NCBI GenBank assembly: GCA_023846275.1
Contig: CM043868.1
Span: 1,073,153-1,137,152 of the forward strand
Source: Vanilla planifolia
Lineage: Eukaryota > Streptophyta > Magnoliopsida > Asparagales > Orchidaceae
Direction of reading: 5' to 3'
DNA length: 64,000 bases
Shown in pieces: positions 13,476-27,045 of the stretch (position 1 is its first letter; each line of letters opens with the position of its first letter). The position numbers were made by a program, and so were the translations under genes. The notes under the pieces were generated by a model. It saw only the letters and a program-made list of their open reading frames with translations. It searched no databases and had not been told where the DNA came from.

Positions 13476-14072
13476 AAGAATAATTATAATGTTATTCAAT
13501 CATCAAAAAATTGATAATTAAAAAGAATCAATGAAGAAAACAAAATGTCAAAAATCATTGAGGAGCACAATTTGACACAAACCATGCTTGTATATGCTTT
13601 TGAAAGCTCACTACATGTATGCCAAAGCATTCACAATGGGACACGTTAGGAAGATACAATACACAGGACTTTCACACACATGCAATAACGTGCTTGTAAA
13701 TGGGCCCTTATCTCACAAATTTTTATGATGATGATTTTCTTTGTCAAATGCTTATTGAACTTATAAGGGATAAAATAATATATATTTTATAATAAAATGT
13801 TATATCAAAACCTCTATAAAAAGGGAAGAAGAATGAATGACACAAAGGAACATACTTCTAGAGAAAATTGTAACCTTGGAGAATAAAATTCTATCCTTTG
13901 AGAAGGAAGGACAGATTTTGGTTAAAATTCCATCCTTTAGGTAAACATTATCTTCTTTATTTCTTTCTTTAAGTCTTTACCATTCTCAAGCTTCAATTAT
14001 TTTATTATGACTCTAAAAATAAGGTTAGTTATCAAGGAATTAGATTAAGATGCCTCATAGATGAACCATATA
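13476..14072 (+). repeat. Element C 5' LTR
   Basis: This aligns with 15858-16634. Shared landmarks include AATCATTGAG, CTTGGTCAAATGCTTA-like text, an AAAATAAAATAACATATATTTT-like section, CAAAACTTCTATAA, and the run of CATCCTTT(A/G)AG(A/G) phrases. The last part (ATGCCTCATAGATGAACC) matches the end of the other LTR. The edges show no clean TG/CA, presumably through decay. Confidence 0.6.
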
Positions 14073-14075
14073 TTT

Positions 14076-14089
14076 TGGTATCATAGAGC
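14076..14089 (+). other. Primer-binding site (tRNA-iMet type) of element C
   Basis: TGGTATCATAGAGC lies 3-4 bases after the left LTR. It differs from the usual plant primer-binding site TGGTATCAGAGC by a 2-base insertion. Confidence 0.65.
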
Positions 14090-15857
14090 TTCGACTCAAT
14101 GTTGATCATTGGAGCTAAAATGAAACTAGTTGAAGAGCAACTCATGAAAGGGAAAAGAGATTGAGGTCTTAGAGGAGGTGACTATACCATTTATGCCACT
14201 ATAAAACTTGGAGGCATATATAGCTCTATTAACTCAATAAATGTAAATACTAATGGTGATGGTGTTAAAATCTCAATCTCTTCTTACAATTAATTAAAAA
14301 TATAATCCATCAAAATAAAATACTCTTAACTAGAAAAAGTCTAAATTTAGTGATAATATAAAGATAACTAGATATCAAGATAATAATGACAAAAATCGAC
14401 AGTGTACTTTCAAGATAGATATTATACTTAATCTGCTTATTTATAATAATATAATAAGTGCAAAAGACATAAGATATCTAGTTGGACCAATAAGAGATAT
14501 TTTTCTCTATGATTATTCATCACTAATACATGACATATACACAATTGAAAATGATGAGTCATACATTAAAATAGTGGAGTGCATACATCAAAATTAGTAG
14601 AGTGGCAAAAGTGACATGAAGTTAGTTTAAAACATTAATTAGAGAAAAAGGTTTTTCTATAGCTTGCATGAGAGAAAAAAATAAAGAAAGTGTCATAGTT
14701 TTTGACATCAACAAGGACAAATGATACAAGAATATATCACTGAATTTCATCTATAAGGTGTGAGATTGGAAACCTCCATTAAAAATCATAAATATTATCA
14801 AAATATAATATAGATTTGTATTATTCTATTCCCTTCAAATTAATTCATTTCCTTATTCAATATTTAAAATAAGATAATACATTCATGTTGGCTATCAAAA
14901 AAAGAATCAATATAAAGAACAAACAAAAGGATCAAATATCAAGCAGTTTGAGAATAATTTTAAAAATTAAAGATAAATAAAAAATTATTTTGTAACAAAA
15001 TATGTTACAATAATAACTTCTAATACTTTTTTCTATCTATAAAATCTAGAAGTATTGTGACAACGATAAGAAGATAAGAAACACGCAATAAAAATATTAA
15101 AAATTATATCCAAAGTTATTTATAAAAAAATTCAAGAAAGACAAAGTACTTATTACAACTATTAGTAAAAAGGTACTTAAAACCCCACTTCAATTAGATG
15201 AAATCTTATCATTTATGGTGAGTCAAAAAGTAATATCTCATGAATCTAAAAAAAAACAATGTACTCTTGACCATTTGAAGTCAAGTGAAGAACAAACCTA
15301 TTAATCTTATTATTGACATTAAAAGTGAGAGAAATCAAATATCAAAAATTTTTGTGAAGAGATTAAACCTAAAGATTACGTCACATTTAGATCTTATTCT
15401 TTAGGGTGGATCCATAAAGAATCTAAGACAAGAGTACAAAAATAATACAAGATGAAATTTGTCATCACCAAAGATTATATTAGTGAGGTTATTAATGATG
15501 TGGTGCCTCTAGATGTTTATCAAATTGTATTAAAGAATCTATACTTATGAGATAAAGATTCCACCTAATACTAATAAACAAAAGTTTACTCACAAATGTT
15601 GGAAATAACTTCATTCTAACTTACAATAAAGAAGCATTGACTAAAGCCATTATTGGTGTTGACCAAGCAAAAAGAGACTAGCAAACACATATCAAAATTG
15701 TTTTACTTTTGACCAAGTTTAGGAAACCAACTAATGGGATAAATGGTCTTAAGATCACTTCAAAAGACAACATAACTCAATCTTACAAAGTATCAATTTA
15801 ACTTTAAAAAAAGATTCAATGGACTTAAATTATAAAAAAAACATACCACTAATAAGA
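14090..15857 (+). pseudogene. Element C internal region with gag/protease traces
   Basis: Translation of about 15400-15560 reads LGWIHKESKTRVQK, then MKFVITKDYISEVINDVVPL and DVYQIVLKNLYL. This resembles the protease-region end of some plant gypsy polyproteins (D-V-V-P-L-D-V-C-x-x-V-L-G-x-P-Y-L). The rest is too decayed to parse. The RT that should follow is absent before the right LTR begins at 15858. Confidence 0.5.
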
Positions 15858-16634
15858 TGATCAATTATAGGTTCATTTAATCATCAACAAATCTATTTTT
15901 TATTAAGAAATAATTTAGGGATGAGACAAAATAATAAAATCATTGAGTGGAATAACGTAGCACCACTTGCATGCACATCTAAGTGTGAAAGCTTGTTGCA
16001 TGTTTATAAGTCATGCAATTATTCATAGAAGCATTGATGCATGTGCAGGAAGGAGCAACATGAAAGATTTTTGCATGTATAGCATGAGACCACCACATGT
16101 ACTTAGCACGTGGTGAAATGGATATACCCATTACACATGTGCATGTGTGCAATGGCACCTACCATTGCATATGTTAGGTATAGTTATCACTCCATGCAGA
16201 AAATGTGTGCACATAGTAACATGGGTGAGGACATTCATACACATGCCGTTGCACATGTATGCTAAGGGGCCTTTCCAACTCCAATTTTATTAATAATAAT
16301 TTTCTTGGTCAAATGCTTAAGAAATGTATGAAAAATAAAATAACATATATTTTGTTATAACTTGTTTCAAAACTTCTATAAGTGAGGGGGAAAGATTAAT
16401 GAAGACAATGGCATCCTTTAGGAGAGAAGTGTATCTTTGAAGGCAAAAATTATATCTTTAGAGAAAGGACATTTTTAAAACAACATTCCATCTTTTTAGA
16501 AAAAAACCATCATTTATCTTTCATTTTTCTTTAGTTCATTATCATTTTGAACTTCTATTATTCTAATTATAAAAATAAGGTCTATTATCAAAAACTTAAA
16601 GAGAGATACCTCACATATGGATTACTATTGTATG
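15858..16634 (+). repeat. Element C 3' LTR
   Basis: It begins TGATCAATTATAGG and aligns with the left LTR and with a stray copy at about 20370-20800. It carries a block rich in CACATG / CATGTG phrases (15990-16260), largely missing from the left LTR. The right edge is set by the AATAG duplication at 16635-16639. Confidence 0.6.
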
Positions 16635-16639
16635 AATAG

Positions 16640-17776
16640 TTTTCAAAACCCTCATTTAAACTACTAATCGTTCTTCCATACCTCTCACATTCCATCCCTT
16701 CTTAAGCTTGTCATATCATCTGATGTCAGTATCGTATAGTATAATGAGGCTTAATAGCCATTTCCTTGATGATCACACTTTTTTATTGCACCATATGATT
16801 CCTTTCAGCACTTTTCATGAACTAATTGTAATGTACAAAGAATTATTCTTGCATCATGAAATTTTCTCAAGAAATTCCATTTTTGTTCTTCTTAAGTTTA
16901 TTAGATTGTTTGATGAATACCTTCATACTATATAATGACTTTGATCACACCATTTCTAAAGCATAAATTGCCTCTTTTCTTGCAAAAAAACATTTTCAAG
17001 CTTATGGAAGGATGTATGATGCATTTTTATAGTCTATTTAGCTCTAAACTTCACTCAAATCATACAATTTGCATATTAGTTCTTTAGATTTTTGCCATGT
17101 AACCAAAATAATCCATGAGTGAATCCCAATATTTTAGCATAGATTCTCACTAGAGTCATTTTCTTTGCTTCTAATAATCCATGGAGTTCTTTGCTTTAGG
17201 TATTTCCTTGATTCTTTCTTTCTCAATTCTTTTCTTCATTGAAATCTATCACACACTTGCTTCTAGCTTTTTTTTTCTCTAGCACTCCCTCATATAACTA
17301 CTCATCTACAACACTTCCTCCCTAACCTTTCTATAGTCTTCTATTATTTCTAAATTTTTTTTACTCTTCCCTCTCTTCAATTTCCTCCCCCGCCTTTCTC
17401 TCTCTTTCTTTTGTCGTCTTTAAGATTCTTCCAAATTCTTCTTACAAGTAACTATACAAATTCAAATTAAAATAAACTTTAGATGCCTAATAATCATATA
17501 TATATATCAACTTTCATTTTCTTAATTTAAATTAATGTGGTTTAGTTTAGAAAATTGCAAATCAAGAATTAATAAATTCTTTTAATGAACTCTTCCTAAA
17601 GATTTACTTTAATATTTTGACATTCTCTTATAAAGTTCACATTTTTCAGATAATCCTAAAATAGTATTTTGAATTTTGGTCACAAAACATAACTTTTCTT
17701 GGGGATTAAAAACTAAACTTATAATTATATTACTATTACAAAATGAATAGTCCAAAATATAGTACATGAACATTAC
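16640..17776 (-). mobile_element. Element B, left (3') LTR, inner part
   Basis: This aligns along its length with about 23090-24167. Shared landmarks are TCAAAACCCTC, ATAGTATAATGAGGC / ATAGTATAATAAGGT, the CATTTCTAAAGCA phrase, a CT-rich section, and TAATCATATATATATAT. The inner edge near 17776 is followed inward by purine-rich sequence on the minus strand, as expected for a polypurine tract. The 75-codon frame at 16708-16935 inside it is LTR sequence and not a gene. Confidence 0.7.
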
Positions 17777-20330
17777 TCCATTTCCCCTAAAGAGAAATTT
17801 CATCCTAAAATTTAAAAGATCTTCGACTATTGCATTCTCACATTGATTTCACTTCCTGAGTGGTCTCTCTTTTAATTTGATTTGACCACAAAAACCTTCA
17901 CTATTAAAATCATTTTGTTTCTTAAAATTTTGTCTTTATGATCTAGAATTTGAATTTTCATTGCAACATGTCATATTTGGCTTCAAGGAAATATCTTCAA
18001 AATCATATTTGATGATATATGAAGGATCAAAAATATACTACCTTAAGGATAAGATATGAAATACATGATAAATTGAAGCTAGGTGCATAAGTAACACCAA
18101 TTTACTGGCCACTTGGCCCACTCTTTTTGATATCTAAAATGATCCATGTATTTTGATCTCAGCTTCTCTACTTTTCCAATTCTAAAATTTCCTTTAAAAG
18201 AGCTTACTTTCATAAATACATAATCTTCTTTTACAAAGTTCACATTTTTACTACTTATCTTGAGTAGTTTTAACTCTTGCCTTAATTATTTTTATCTTTT
18301 TCAATACCTTCATCTTGAAAGTCAAGCCCAAATAATTACCATTCTCTTCCTTCAATCCAACATAAACGAGATTGCCATTTTCTTCTAGATAAGGCTCATA
18401 AGGAGTTGTGCCAATGCTTTATTGAAATATTTTATTATAAAAAATTCAAAAAATGATAAATGACTTTACCAATCACCCCAAAATCCATAATAAACAAATG
18501 AAGAAAATCCTTCATAGTCTTTATTAATCTTTCTATTTGGCCATCTAAGGATGAAATGCATTGTTGAAATTTAACTTTGCATCAAAAGCTTACATCTAGA
18601 AATGAGATTCTAATTTTAGATCTCTGTTTGATATGATTTCTTTTGACATTCCATGAAGGCACACAATCTAATTCATATAAAATGTGGCTTACATTTCTAT
18701 TGAAGTTGTTCTTATAGCTAGAAAATGTGATAATTTGGTTAGTCTATACATTATCACACAAATGCAGTCATGTCTTATGGGTGATCTAGAAAAACCAACT
18801 AAAATCCAACTACAAAATTTATTGCAATATTGTCCCATTTTCACTTAGAAATTGGTAACTACAAAAGTGTACTTAGCATTTATTGATTTCATTTTACATG
18901 TCATATTAAAAATTTATTAGTCCACTCTACTGGGTCTTATTTTAGCCATAGCCACTAGTAGTTTTCTTTTAACTCTTGAAACATTTACATTTATCTAGGA
19001 TGAAATAATTATTTAGAATTATGTGCCTTATGTAATAATAATTACTTTAGTTGATAAAAAAATACATAACCAACCTTGAAATTGATAATTTTCACTATCA
19101 TTAAGAACAAATAAAAAATCCAACATGCTTCAACTATGTGAATCAATTTGAACATTTCTTCATCTTGCTAATAATCTTCCTTAATAGAATCCAATTGATT
19201 AGGTCATATTGATAATAGAGATAATTAAAAATATATTTTTGATGCATTTTTCTTTCTAACTAATATTTATTTATTTTAAAAGAAAAGTTTTGTTCATCAA
19301 TCTAAGCTAGAATCAAATTGATTTTATTATTTTGACTTAAGGAATAAGCTACAACATTAAATTTGCTTGGATGTTATAAAATTTGCAAATCATAACCTTT
19401 AATGTATTCTAGCCAACTTTTTATCATAAATTTAACTTTTTTTAGTAGAAATATGTTTCAGATTTTGATGTTCAATAAAAAATTTACATTTTATGTTATA
19501 TAAATAATGTCTAAGTCATTTCAAAGTAAAAATAATATTTGCTAACTCTAGATTATAAATTTGATAAATCTTTCTGTATGGATTTAACTGATAAGAAGCA
19601 TATGTAATTACCATGTTGTTTTACATTAGTATATAACCTAGCCTATAGAATGATGCATCCCTAAAACTTTTATGCACTTTATTTCCTTTGAACAAGCTAT
19701 GAATTAGATATGTTGTCACTTTTTACTTCAAAGCTTGGAAACGTTCTTTGAAAGATGAATACAATTCAAATTTTATGATTTTTTGAGTCGATTTATTTAA
19801 AGGGTTATCTATTTGAGAGGAGACCTTTACAAATTTTGTATAATATTATATTAATCTCAAAAAAGTTCACTCCTCTAATGCATTAGTATGTTGGCACCAA
19901 TTTGCAATAGTTGAAATTTCTTATGGATCAATACAAATTGTTATTTTGCTTATAATATGTTCTAAGAATGCAACTTAAGCCAACCAAAATTCAAATTTTG
20001 AAAACTTTGATGTTCTCACAATATTTGTTATACAATATGCAAATGATTTGTATGCTTTCCTATAAACTTTAAATAAATGATAATGTCATCTATGAAATTA
20101 ATAATAAATTAATCTAAATAGTTAATGAATACTTTATTTATAAGATCCATAAGGACAACAAATGTATTGGTTAAGTCAAAAGATAGCACCATGAACTCCT
20201 AAGTCTAGAACTAAATTGGAAAGTAGTCTTAAGAATGTTAGATTCTTTGACCCTTAGCTAGTGAAAATCAATCTAAAATACATTTTTAAGAAGATAGCAA
20301 ATCCTAGTAGTTCATAAAAAAAAAACATCA
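17777..20330 (-). pseudogene. Element B pol remnant (Ty3/gypsy, minus strand)
   Basis: Read on the minus strand, in order: an RT block with a VLSFDLTNTFVVLMDLINKV-like run (about 20120-20200) and the catalytic FIDDIIIY motif (about 20060-20095). A joining region follows (19880-19990), then integrase with an SIGTTPYEPYLEE-like end of core (about 18360-18420). The C-terminal block follows, ending in IYHVFHILSLR and IFDPSYII (about 18010-18120). This is the Tekay/Del-like gypsy order RT-RNase H-integrase. Stops and frameshifts are frequent, so it cannot be functional. Gag and protease were not seen; they would lie to the right, where a foreign LTR piece (20370-20800) sits. Confidence 0.8.
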
Positions 20331-20820
20331 ACTTAGGATAGAGGATATTTATTCTATACCATAATTTTATTTATCTCTCTTAATTAGGGCATTAATTATA
20401 GATTTATTTAATCATTAAACAATTCACAATTGAGAAGAAAAATATAAGAGAAGAAAAAATAAAATAAAATCATTAAATAGCATAATTTAGTGAAAATCAT
20501 GTATAGAGGCTCATTGAACATGCACCAAAGCACTTAGGGAAGTGCACAAGTGTCACGAGTATGAGTAGAGACATTTGGTGTGCATGTCGGAAGGAGTAAC
20601 ATGTAGGATGCTTGTGTGTGTAGTGTGCACATAGTAATGTAGGATTGCCACTCATTAGAGCACATGTCTTAGTGGGTATACCACCACTTACATATGGCAT
20701 GTGTTCTCGCAACATGGTACATACTGTTACACATAACCCTAGCACATAGTAAGTATACCTACCACATTGTGCAAAATGTGCCTCCATGACTAGGCATTGT
20801 TAAGTTGTTAGGACTACATC
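20331..20820 (+). mobile_element. Partial LTR of the element C family
   Basis: About 20380-20640 aligns in the same orientation with 15860-16080: TTATAGATTTATTTAATCAT, a run of AT-rich phrases, AAAATCATTAAATAG, then GGAAGGAGTAACATG versus GGAAGGAGCAACATG. The CACATAGTAA phrase is also shared further on. It contains only part of the LTR and no internal region, so it is a broken solo LTR or a fragment. The frame at 20497-20787 (minus) is not a gene. Confidence 0.55.
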
Positions 20821-22110
20821 TAACCATATAGTTAATCAATTAGAAACTAAAAGTTTTTACATAGGTAAAAAATCATATGAATACATTAAATCTTAAGTGA
20901 AGTCTTAATTGTGTGATAAAATACTAAATACTAACTATGTTAAAAACCACATAAACAAAATCACTATCATAGTATGATCCAAAGACAAGTTATATAAAAG
21001 TGCGTACAAAATTTTGAACTAAAGTTTCATTACACTTTTAGTTACTCAACCTCACCAAACATTGTTCACTTTCAAAACTTAGGGGTGTGGTGCCCTCATA
21101 TGACAACAAAATCCCCATCTTTTGATATAATAAATGTATGATAATATGTATGACTTATGTGTAAGTACTAATAAGAAATATAAATCTCATAAGATAAATC
21201 CAATAAGATAACAAAAATAAATAAATACTATAATAAATAGTAAGCATTATGAATAAAATAAATTCCATATTATACTATAATGATAAGCCACGTGTATTAA
21301 TATGAAACCATATCAAATGTTATGTGTACCAAAAGTAACCCAAACAAAATGCAAGTATTTTTACTCATTTTAATTTCTAATTATCATGCCTAATTTCTTC
21401 TAAATTATTATCCTCTCTACATCTAATAATCATACCAATAAATGATCCCTTATCAATATACTTCTCAATTATCCACATAACATTAGAAAAATATCTTATT
21501 TAAAGATTGATACATTGTGATCCCATATGTTAGACTTAGATCCATTAGGCAACAAAGGTAACCATACCTGTGATCCAACATGTTATGCTTGGTGTAATCT
21601 ATATACATATGCTAAATTCATAGTATATACAATAGGAAGATATTTGAATATGCATTTGTATGAGTACAATCAACTAATTTAGATTAAGCTTCCTTTCAAT
21701 TTGTTATTTTGAGTTTTAAGTTTTGTTCAGTTTTATGCTAATCTTATGAGTATGATCATCAGATTTATACTATGTTTTTTCTTCTTACTTAAATATATAT
21801 TCTTTTCTTATTATATTATTACAATCTCATTATCATAAAATATAATAAGTCCTTATAACTCATAATTGATAATAGTCCATGTTCTTTTATTTTACTTGTA
21901 TTAATATGATAATATTATTATATTGTATGATCATTTAGGATATATTTTCTTGACCACTATTACATTAGGCCTATTTTATTTTCTTATAATATAATTTTAT
22001 AGTATAATATACTTCTATTATATTGTATTATCCAAGACTTTATAAATTCCATCCTTAAACATGGTTGTCCTCATATTACTAAGAATTGGGTTCAACATTC
22101 TTTGATACTT
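20821..22110. other. Unassigned interior of element B, possible primer-binding site
   Basis: Gag of element B should lie here but is not recognisable. Near 22099-22111 the sequence TTCTTTGATACTT resembles the reverse complement of a tRNA-iMet primer-binding site and is close to the corresponding site of element A (45610-45622). If right, the right LTR of B begins just after it. Confidence 0.35.
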
Positions 22111-22112
22111 AT

Positions 22113-24167
22113 ATATTTGTGTTCCATGTGTTGTATGATCTTGTGTTGTTTATGTCAACATTTTTTGTTATACATTAATAGCTCAATACATTTTCATGAT
22201 TACCTTTTATAATCTTCAACCTACTTTTGAGCTCATTCACACTTATCGTGCATTCATAAGATCTCATCTTATGAATATTTTCATTTGATTAATTCTATCC
22301 TTAATTATATTATATGATATTATGCTATTGTATGGTATGATACCTTAAAATCTGAAAAATATTCTTAAAAACTTCTAAAAGAATTTATAAAAATATATCT
22401 AGATTAAAATCATTTTTATATTTCCTATTTTTTAGGATTATTAAATATTTTCTTACTATTCTTCTTTTCAATATCCTATAATTAGGATTTATTAAAATTT
22501 CTTGCCTTCAACTTTAGTATATTACAGTCTCATCATGCACTACATCTTATGTTAAGGTCTTAAATTCTTTTCTTTTATTTACTATGAAATAATGTATTTG
22601 GAAAAATCATGTTTGATTTCTTTATTTTTTTCTTTAACCACATAACATGTACCAAAATAAGATGTTAAAAGACTTATTTAGCTTATTTCTATATTTATTT
22701 AATTCCTCTTTTATTATTCCTTATATTTATTCTACATAGTAATGAATAAACATATCAATTGCATATGTATAAAATCATTTTAAATATTATCATTTGTTTT
22801 ATGCCATGAAATCATGATGTCATCTAATACATATGCCATTATTTTTTTATTCAATAAATCTTTCTACTCATATTACTAATTTCATATTTACTTAAAACTA
22901 TTATGAGGGTTCCATTCCATTTTTTTCTTTTCCCTTTGATACATACATGGTTATCATATGCATTTAATTAATAACAAGTCATTTGACAATCTTCTTATAT
23001 TCTTATAGCATTTCATAATATTTTTTCTTAATACTCCCCTTTTATTATACTATCATACTATGCATTCCCAAGAACATACTCTATGACCAACATTCAAAAC
23101 CCTCCTTCAAATTCTTCCACTTTCCTTTGAACCCTAAACACCTCTTTTTAGGCAAATTGTATTGCTTGATATCATTATTATATAGTATAATAAGGTTTGA
23201 TAGCCATTACCCAAACCATTGCTCTTTATGATTATAGTAGATAATTTTCTTAAGTGTTTATCTTGAAGTAATTGTATTGTATGAAGAAATATTTTGATAA
23301 CATATGATTTTCCTAAGAAAGTCCATTTTTAGTCATTTTGAGCTTATCGTACGTGTGTAACTTAATATTATATGATAGTTTTGGTCACATTATTTCTAAA
23401 GCAAAAATTACAGACTTTTCTTATAAAAAGCTCACTCTATAGCTCAAGGAAGGGAGGATGATGTGTCCCAAAAGTATTTTAATTTTCAAAATTAATTCCA
23501 ATCTTAAAATTTACACATGAAATTTGACAGCCAAATAATTCTTAAGGCTTTTACCATGCAAACGAAAGAACACATGAGTAAGTCCCAAAACTTTAGAATC
23601 GATTCTCACAAGATTCGTTTTCTTTGCTTCTAGCTATTTTGGGAGATCTTTGCTTCAGGCTTTTCCTTGATTCCTCCTTCCTCTATTATTCTCTTTACTT
23701 GGAATCAATCACACACTTGCTTCTACCTTTTTCTCTTCAACACTTTCTCTTGCTATTACTGAATTGTAGCTCTTCCAACCTAGCCTTTCTCTAGTTTTTT
23801 TACTAGCGTCGACTCTCCCTTAATCTTCTCTCTTTGATTTCATCCTAAACCTTTTTATTCTTTCTCTTTCCTTATACTTTTAGGATTCTTTTACATCGTT
23901 TTTGCAAGTAGCTAAAAGAATCCAAATTGACATAAGTTTTAGCTACTTAATAATCATATATATATATATATATATATTAATTTTTATTTTCTTAATTTAT
24001 AGAAATTATGGTTTGACTTTAAAACTATAAACTAAGAAGTTGTTAAAATAATTATTATATTCTTGTTTTGAAGCATATGTTTAACTTAGTGATTAAGAAT
24101 TTATATACTCAAACTTATAATTGTAATATTACAAAATAAGTTATTAAAATAAACATGAGAATATTAG
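22113..24167 (-). mobile_element. Element B, right (5') LTR
   Basis: About 22680-24167 aligns with 13055-13475 plus 16640-17776, which defines it as the partner LTR. The outer edge near 24167 is where the match to the left copy stops (CATGAGAATATTA versus CATGAACATTAC). The section 22113-22680 is included on the strength of the primer-binding-site-like sequence before it; it has no clear match on the left. An (AT)n tract lies at 23955-23978. Confidence 0.6.
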
Positions 24168-27045
24168 TGTTCCTCTCTGTGTTAATCATAATTTCAAAAT
24201 AGTTAATAATTTATCAAATATTGATTCTCAATATATATTACAAAATATTTCCTTGCTCACATATTTTTTTATTGCATTGAGTTATCTAAGAATGCATTTA
24301 CTCATCATATTTTATTTTCATTTGTCATATTTCAATTTCTTTTTGCTTTCCACACATAGCACATCTACTCTACAAGACTTCTACTTTTGATGAGTGAGAA
24401 AATATTTTGATATGTCAATCCACTTAATGATAGTTTACTTGCAACACAAACCAAAGATGTCACCTAGAAATTCTAAATGACTATTTGCCTTGCTGTCATA
24501 CCGTCACGTTGAAATCTGACTTGTTAAAATAAGAGTATATTGGAGGAATTATTAATTATTATAAAATTTATAATTTTTTATTTACATTATCTATTTATAT
24601 ATGATAAATAATGTAATAGGTGAATACTGTACTTCCAGAACTTTTCACTCAAATTTCATTTTATAGAAAATTCTTGTCTAATCATTTATGTCAAAGTCGT
24701 TATGAAAAAACATTTTTAAGCCTTTTTTAAATAAGATCACGTGACAAAGATTGTATTCATTATAAGAACCTTGCATCTCAATCACGTTTAGGTATGAGAG
24801 GTGTTCTATGTTCCTTTCACGATCCTTTTATCTTTAAATATATTTCACTTATGAGACTTTCTAAAATAATCTCCAAAAAAACATTATAATATAATGCATA
24901 TTTTATCTCAAATTATTATGTTATTTATATATATAGAAATATGCAACAAATTGTATAATTGATTTATGATATTATAGAAAATAATTCTATATTTGCAAAA
25001 TTATGAATAAAATCACATGCTATAATCACTTTACTATGTACAGCATATAATGATGAATAAAGCAATAAATTTTATTATATTTACTGGCAACCCTATGATT
25101 CTCATTAAACTTATGTCAACTAATGGATAATATTCAAATATAATACTTACATATATTCAGCATGAAAATTTAATTATCATAATATTAATAAAAAATACAA
25201 TTATCTAATAATTGCATAAAATATAATATTAATTATGATAATTAATGACAATGTAAAAATCTAAAATGCTTACATCTAATGTAGGTAAAATAATAATAAA
25301 ATAAGTATTTGATATGCTCAATTTAATTGAAATATAAATGCTTATTTGTTTTCTTGCTTAAAAAGATGTCTTTTCACTTAAAAAAGTTAATAGCCCATCA
25401 CATATAACAAGGTTTTAATCCCCATGGATATGCCTCTCTACTGTTATTTGAGGATGACATCATACCAAATCATAATGGGTGTCTATATCTCACGACCAAA
25501 GTGGATTCTTGTTTTGCCCTTGAGATTAGTCAACATTTTTAGGCAGTTGAAGCTACAATGAGATTATAGTTCAAAAGAGCAATCATGATGCTCAAGTCTA
25601 GTATTTTTTATTATAGAAGAAATACATTTTATTTTGTTTTCTATTTTTATGATTTTGCAAAACTCGTGTCTCTATTACACTCATTAAGCTTTAACGACTT
25701 GCTAGTGATAATCCTAGACCCACATTAATGATGCTAATAAAGTCGAACGACCTTCTCAATATCCATGATAGTTCTACAATAACAACTCTCTTAACGAGAC
25801 TCTCTAACAACATTAATGTTGATTATCCTCTTCTCTTTATTCCTTTGCCATCTCTTTTCTCTTTCATTTTCTTCTCTATTTTGTTTTTTTTTTCTCTTGT
25901 TCACTTTTATTTGTGTCATTTTTTTTTTCATTTATTTATTTTTATTTCTCTTTTATTTTTTCTCTTTTCATTTTTTGGTCATTCTCTTTTTATTATTTTT
26001 ATTTGATTTATTTATCTCGTATTTCTTTGCCTTTTGTTTTTCCATGACAACCAAAACTTTAGCAAACAATTTTTATTTATTATTATTTTTTTAATTTAAC
26101 TTCTATGTTTTTAATATTAGTAAAAATTAAAATGCATGCAATTACATTATTAGCTTCATCTCACTTAAACTTTGCTAATTTTGTCATAACTCTTAAACCT
26201 GATGCTCATCTGCTTTTGCTTTCATTTCTGCAAACGCTAATGTAATGTATTATTAAATTATTATTTTATCAATAACCAATATTATTAGCTTATTTATTTT
26301 ATTTAGGATTTTGGATGATTAAATATAATCTGAATTTAAGAATTATTCCAACATTGGATTCATCTCAACGAAAACTTTCAAAAGCAATTAAATTTTATGT
26401 TTGGAAGTTCGATAAAATTTATTTTTAATTTTACAATATAATAATATAACATACAACTATTAGCTAAGAATATTATAATTGTTTAAAAATTTAACTTTAT
26501 TAATGGGCTTATTTTCTTCACGATTTTGGACAAGCAAAAGATATCCAACATCGGCAACAATACTAGCGTTGAACTTGTACAATTTATCTTAATCTTTTCA
26601 TATCAAAATTTATTTGGCTCTTACTACAGTTAAAAAAAATTATTTGAAGAAAATAACTTCATATTTATTTATAGAATTTATTAACCTCAATAAATGCTCA
26701 TTCTCCAAATAATACCTCATTACAACAAAAATACGAAACTGTTCTATTCTCAACGAATATTTCTTATCGTCACCTACTCTACCTATATGATAAGACCTAC
26801 TCATTTTTGTTTAAAAGATAGATTGTTCTAACCTCAATAAATAATCAAAATTTCATTATAATAAAATTATTTTTAAACCAAATATGAATTTATTTATGGT
26901 TAAAATATAAAAAAACTATTAATTTATTATGCAAACCGTCAAAATTAGTGGGTAAAACTCTGCAGTACAAAGTGAAGATGCAGCTTGACGACCAGTGCGT
27001 ACATGGCTAAAGCACAGGCGTCTCATCACCACAAACAGCATAAAA
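24168..27045. other. Intergenic DNA upstream of INTS3
   Basis: No gene or transposon domain is recognised. 25835-26010 is a strongly pyrimidine-rich, T-dominated low-complexity tract. The two overlapping open frames there (25728-26006 and 25816-26094) are Phe/Leu/Ser runs produced by it. No clear promoter element can be assigned to the gene downstream. Confidence 0.5.
25835..26010 (+). repeat. Pyrimidine-rich low-complexity tract
   Basis: About 175 bases are almost entirely T and C, with repeated TTTC, CTTT and TTTATTT phrases. Confidence 0.8.

Larger units (their letters stand above)
13476..16634 (+). mobile_element. Element C: deleted LTR retrotransposon nested in LTR of B
   Basis: This is a 3.16-kb plus-strand element with two alignable LTRs (13476 to about 14072, and 15858-16634), a tRNA-iMet-type primer-binding site, and an internal region with gag/protease traces only. 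No RT, RNase H or integrase was seen, so it is an internally deleted or non-autonomous gypsy-type element. The left LTR is shorter mainly because it lacks much of a CACATG-rich block present in the right LTR near 15990-16260. It splits the left LTR of element B and is flanked by AATAG. Confidence 0.65.

Noticed and set aside
20497..20787. 96-codon minus-strand frame with many Cys and His residues
   Set aside because: It lies within a fragment of the element C LTR and reflects the CACATG-rich block.
25728..26094. Two overlapping 92-codon frames that look like membrane proteins
   Set aside because: They are Phe/Leu/Ser runs from a pyrimidine-rich low-complexity tract.
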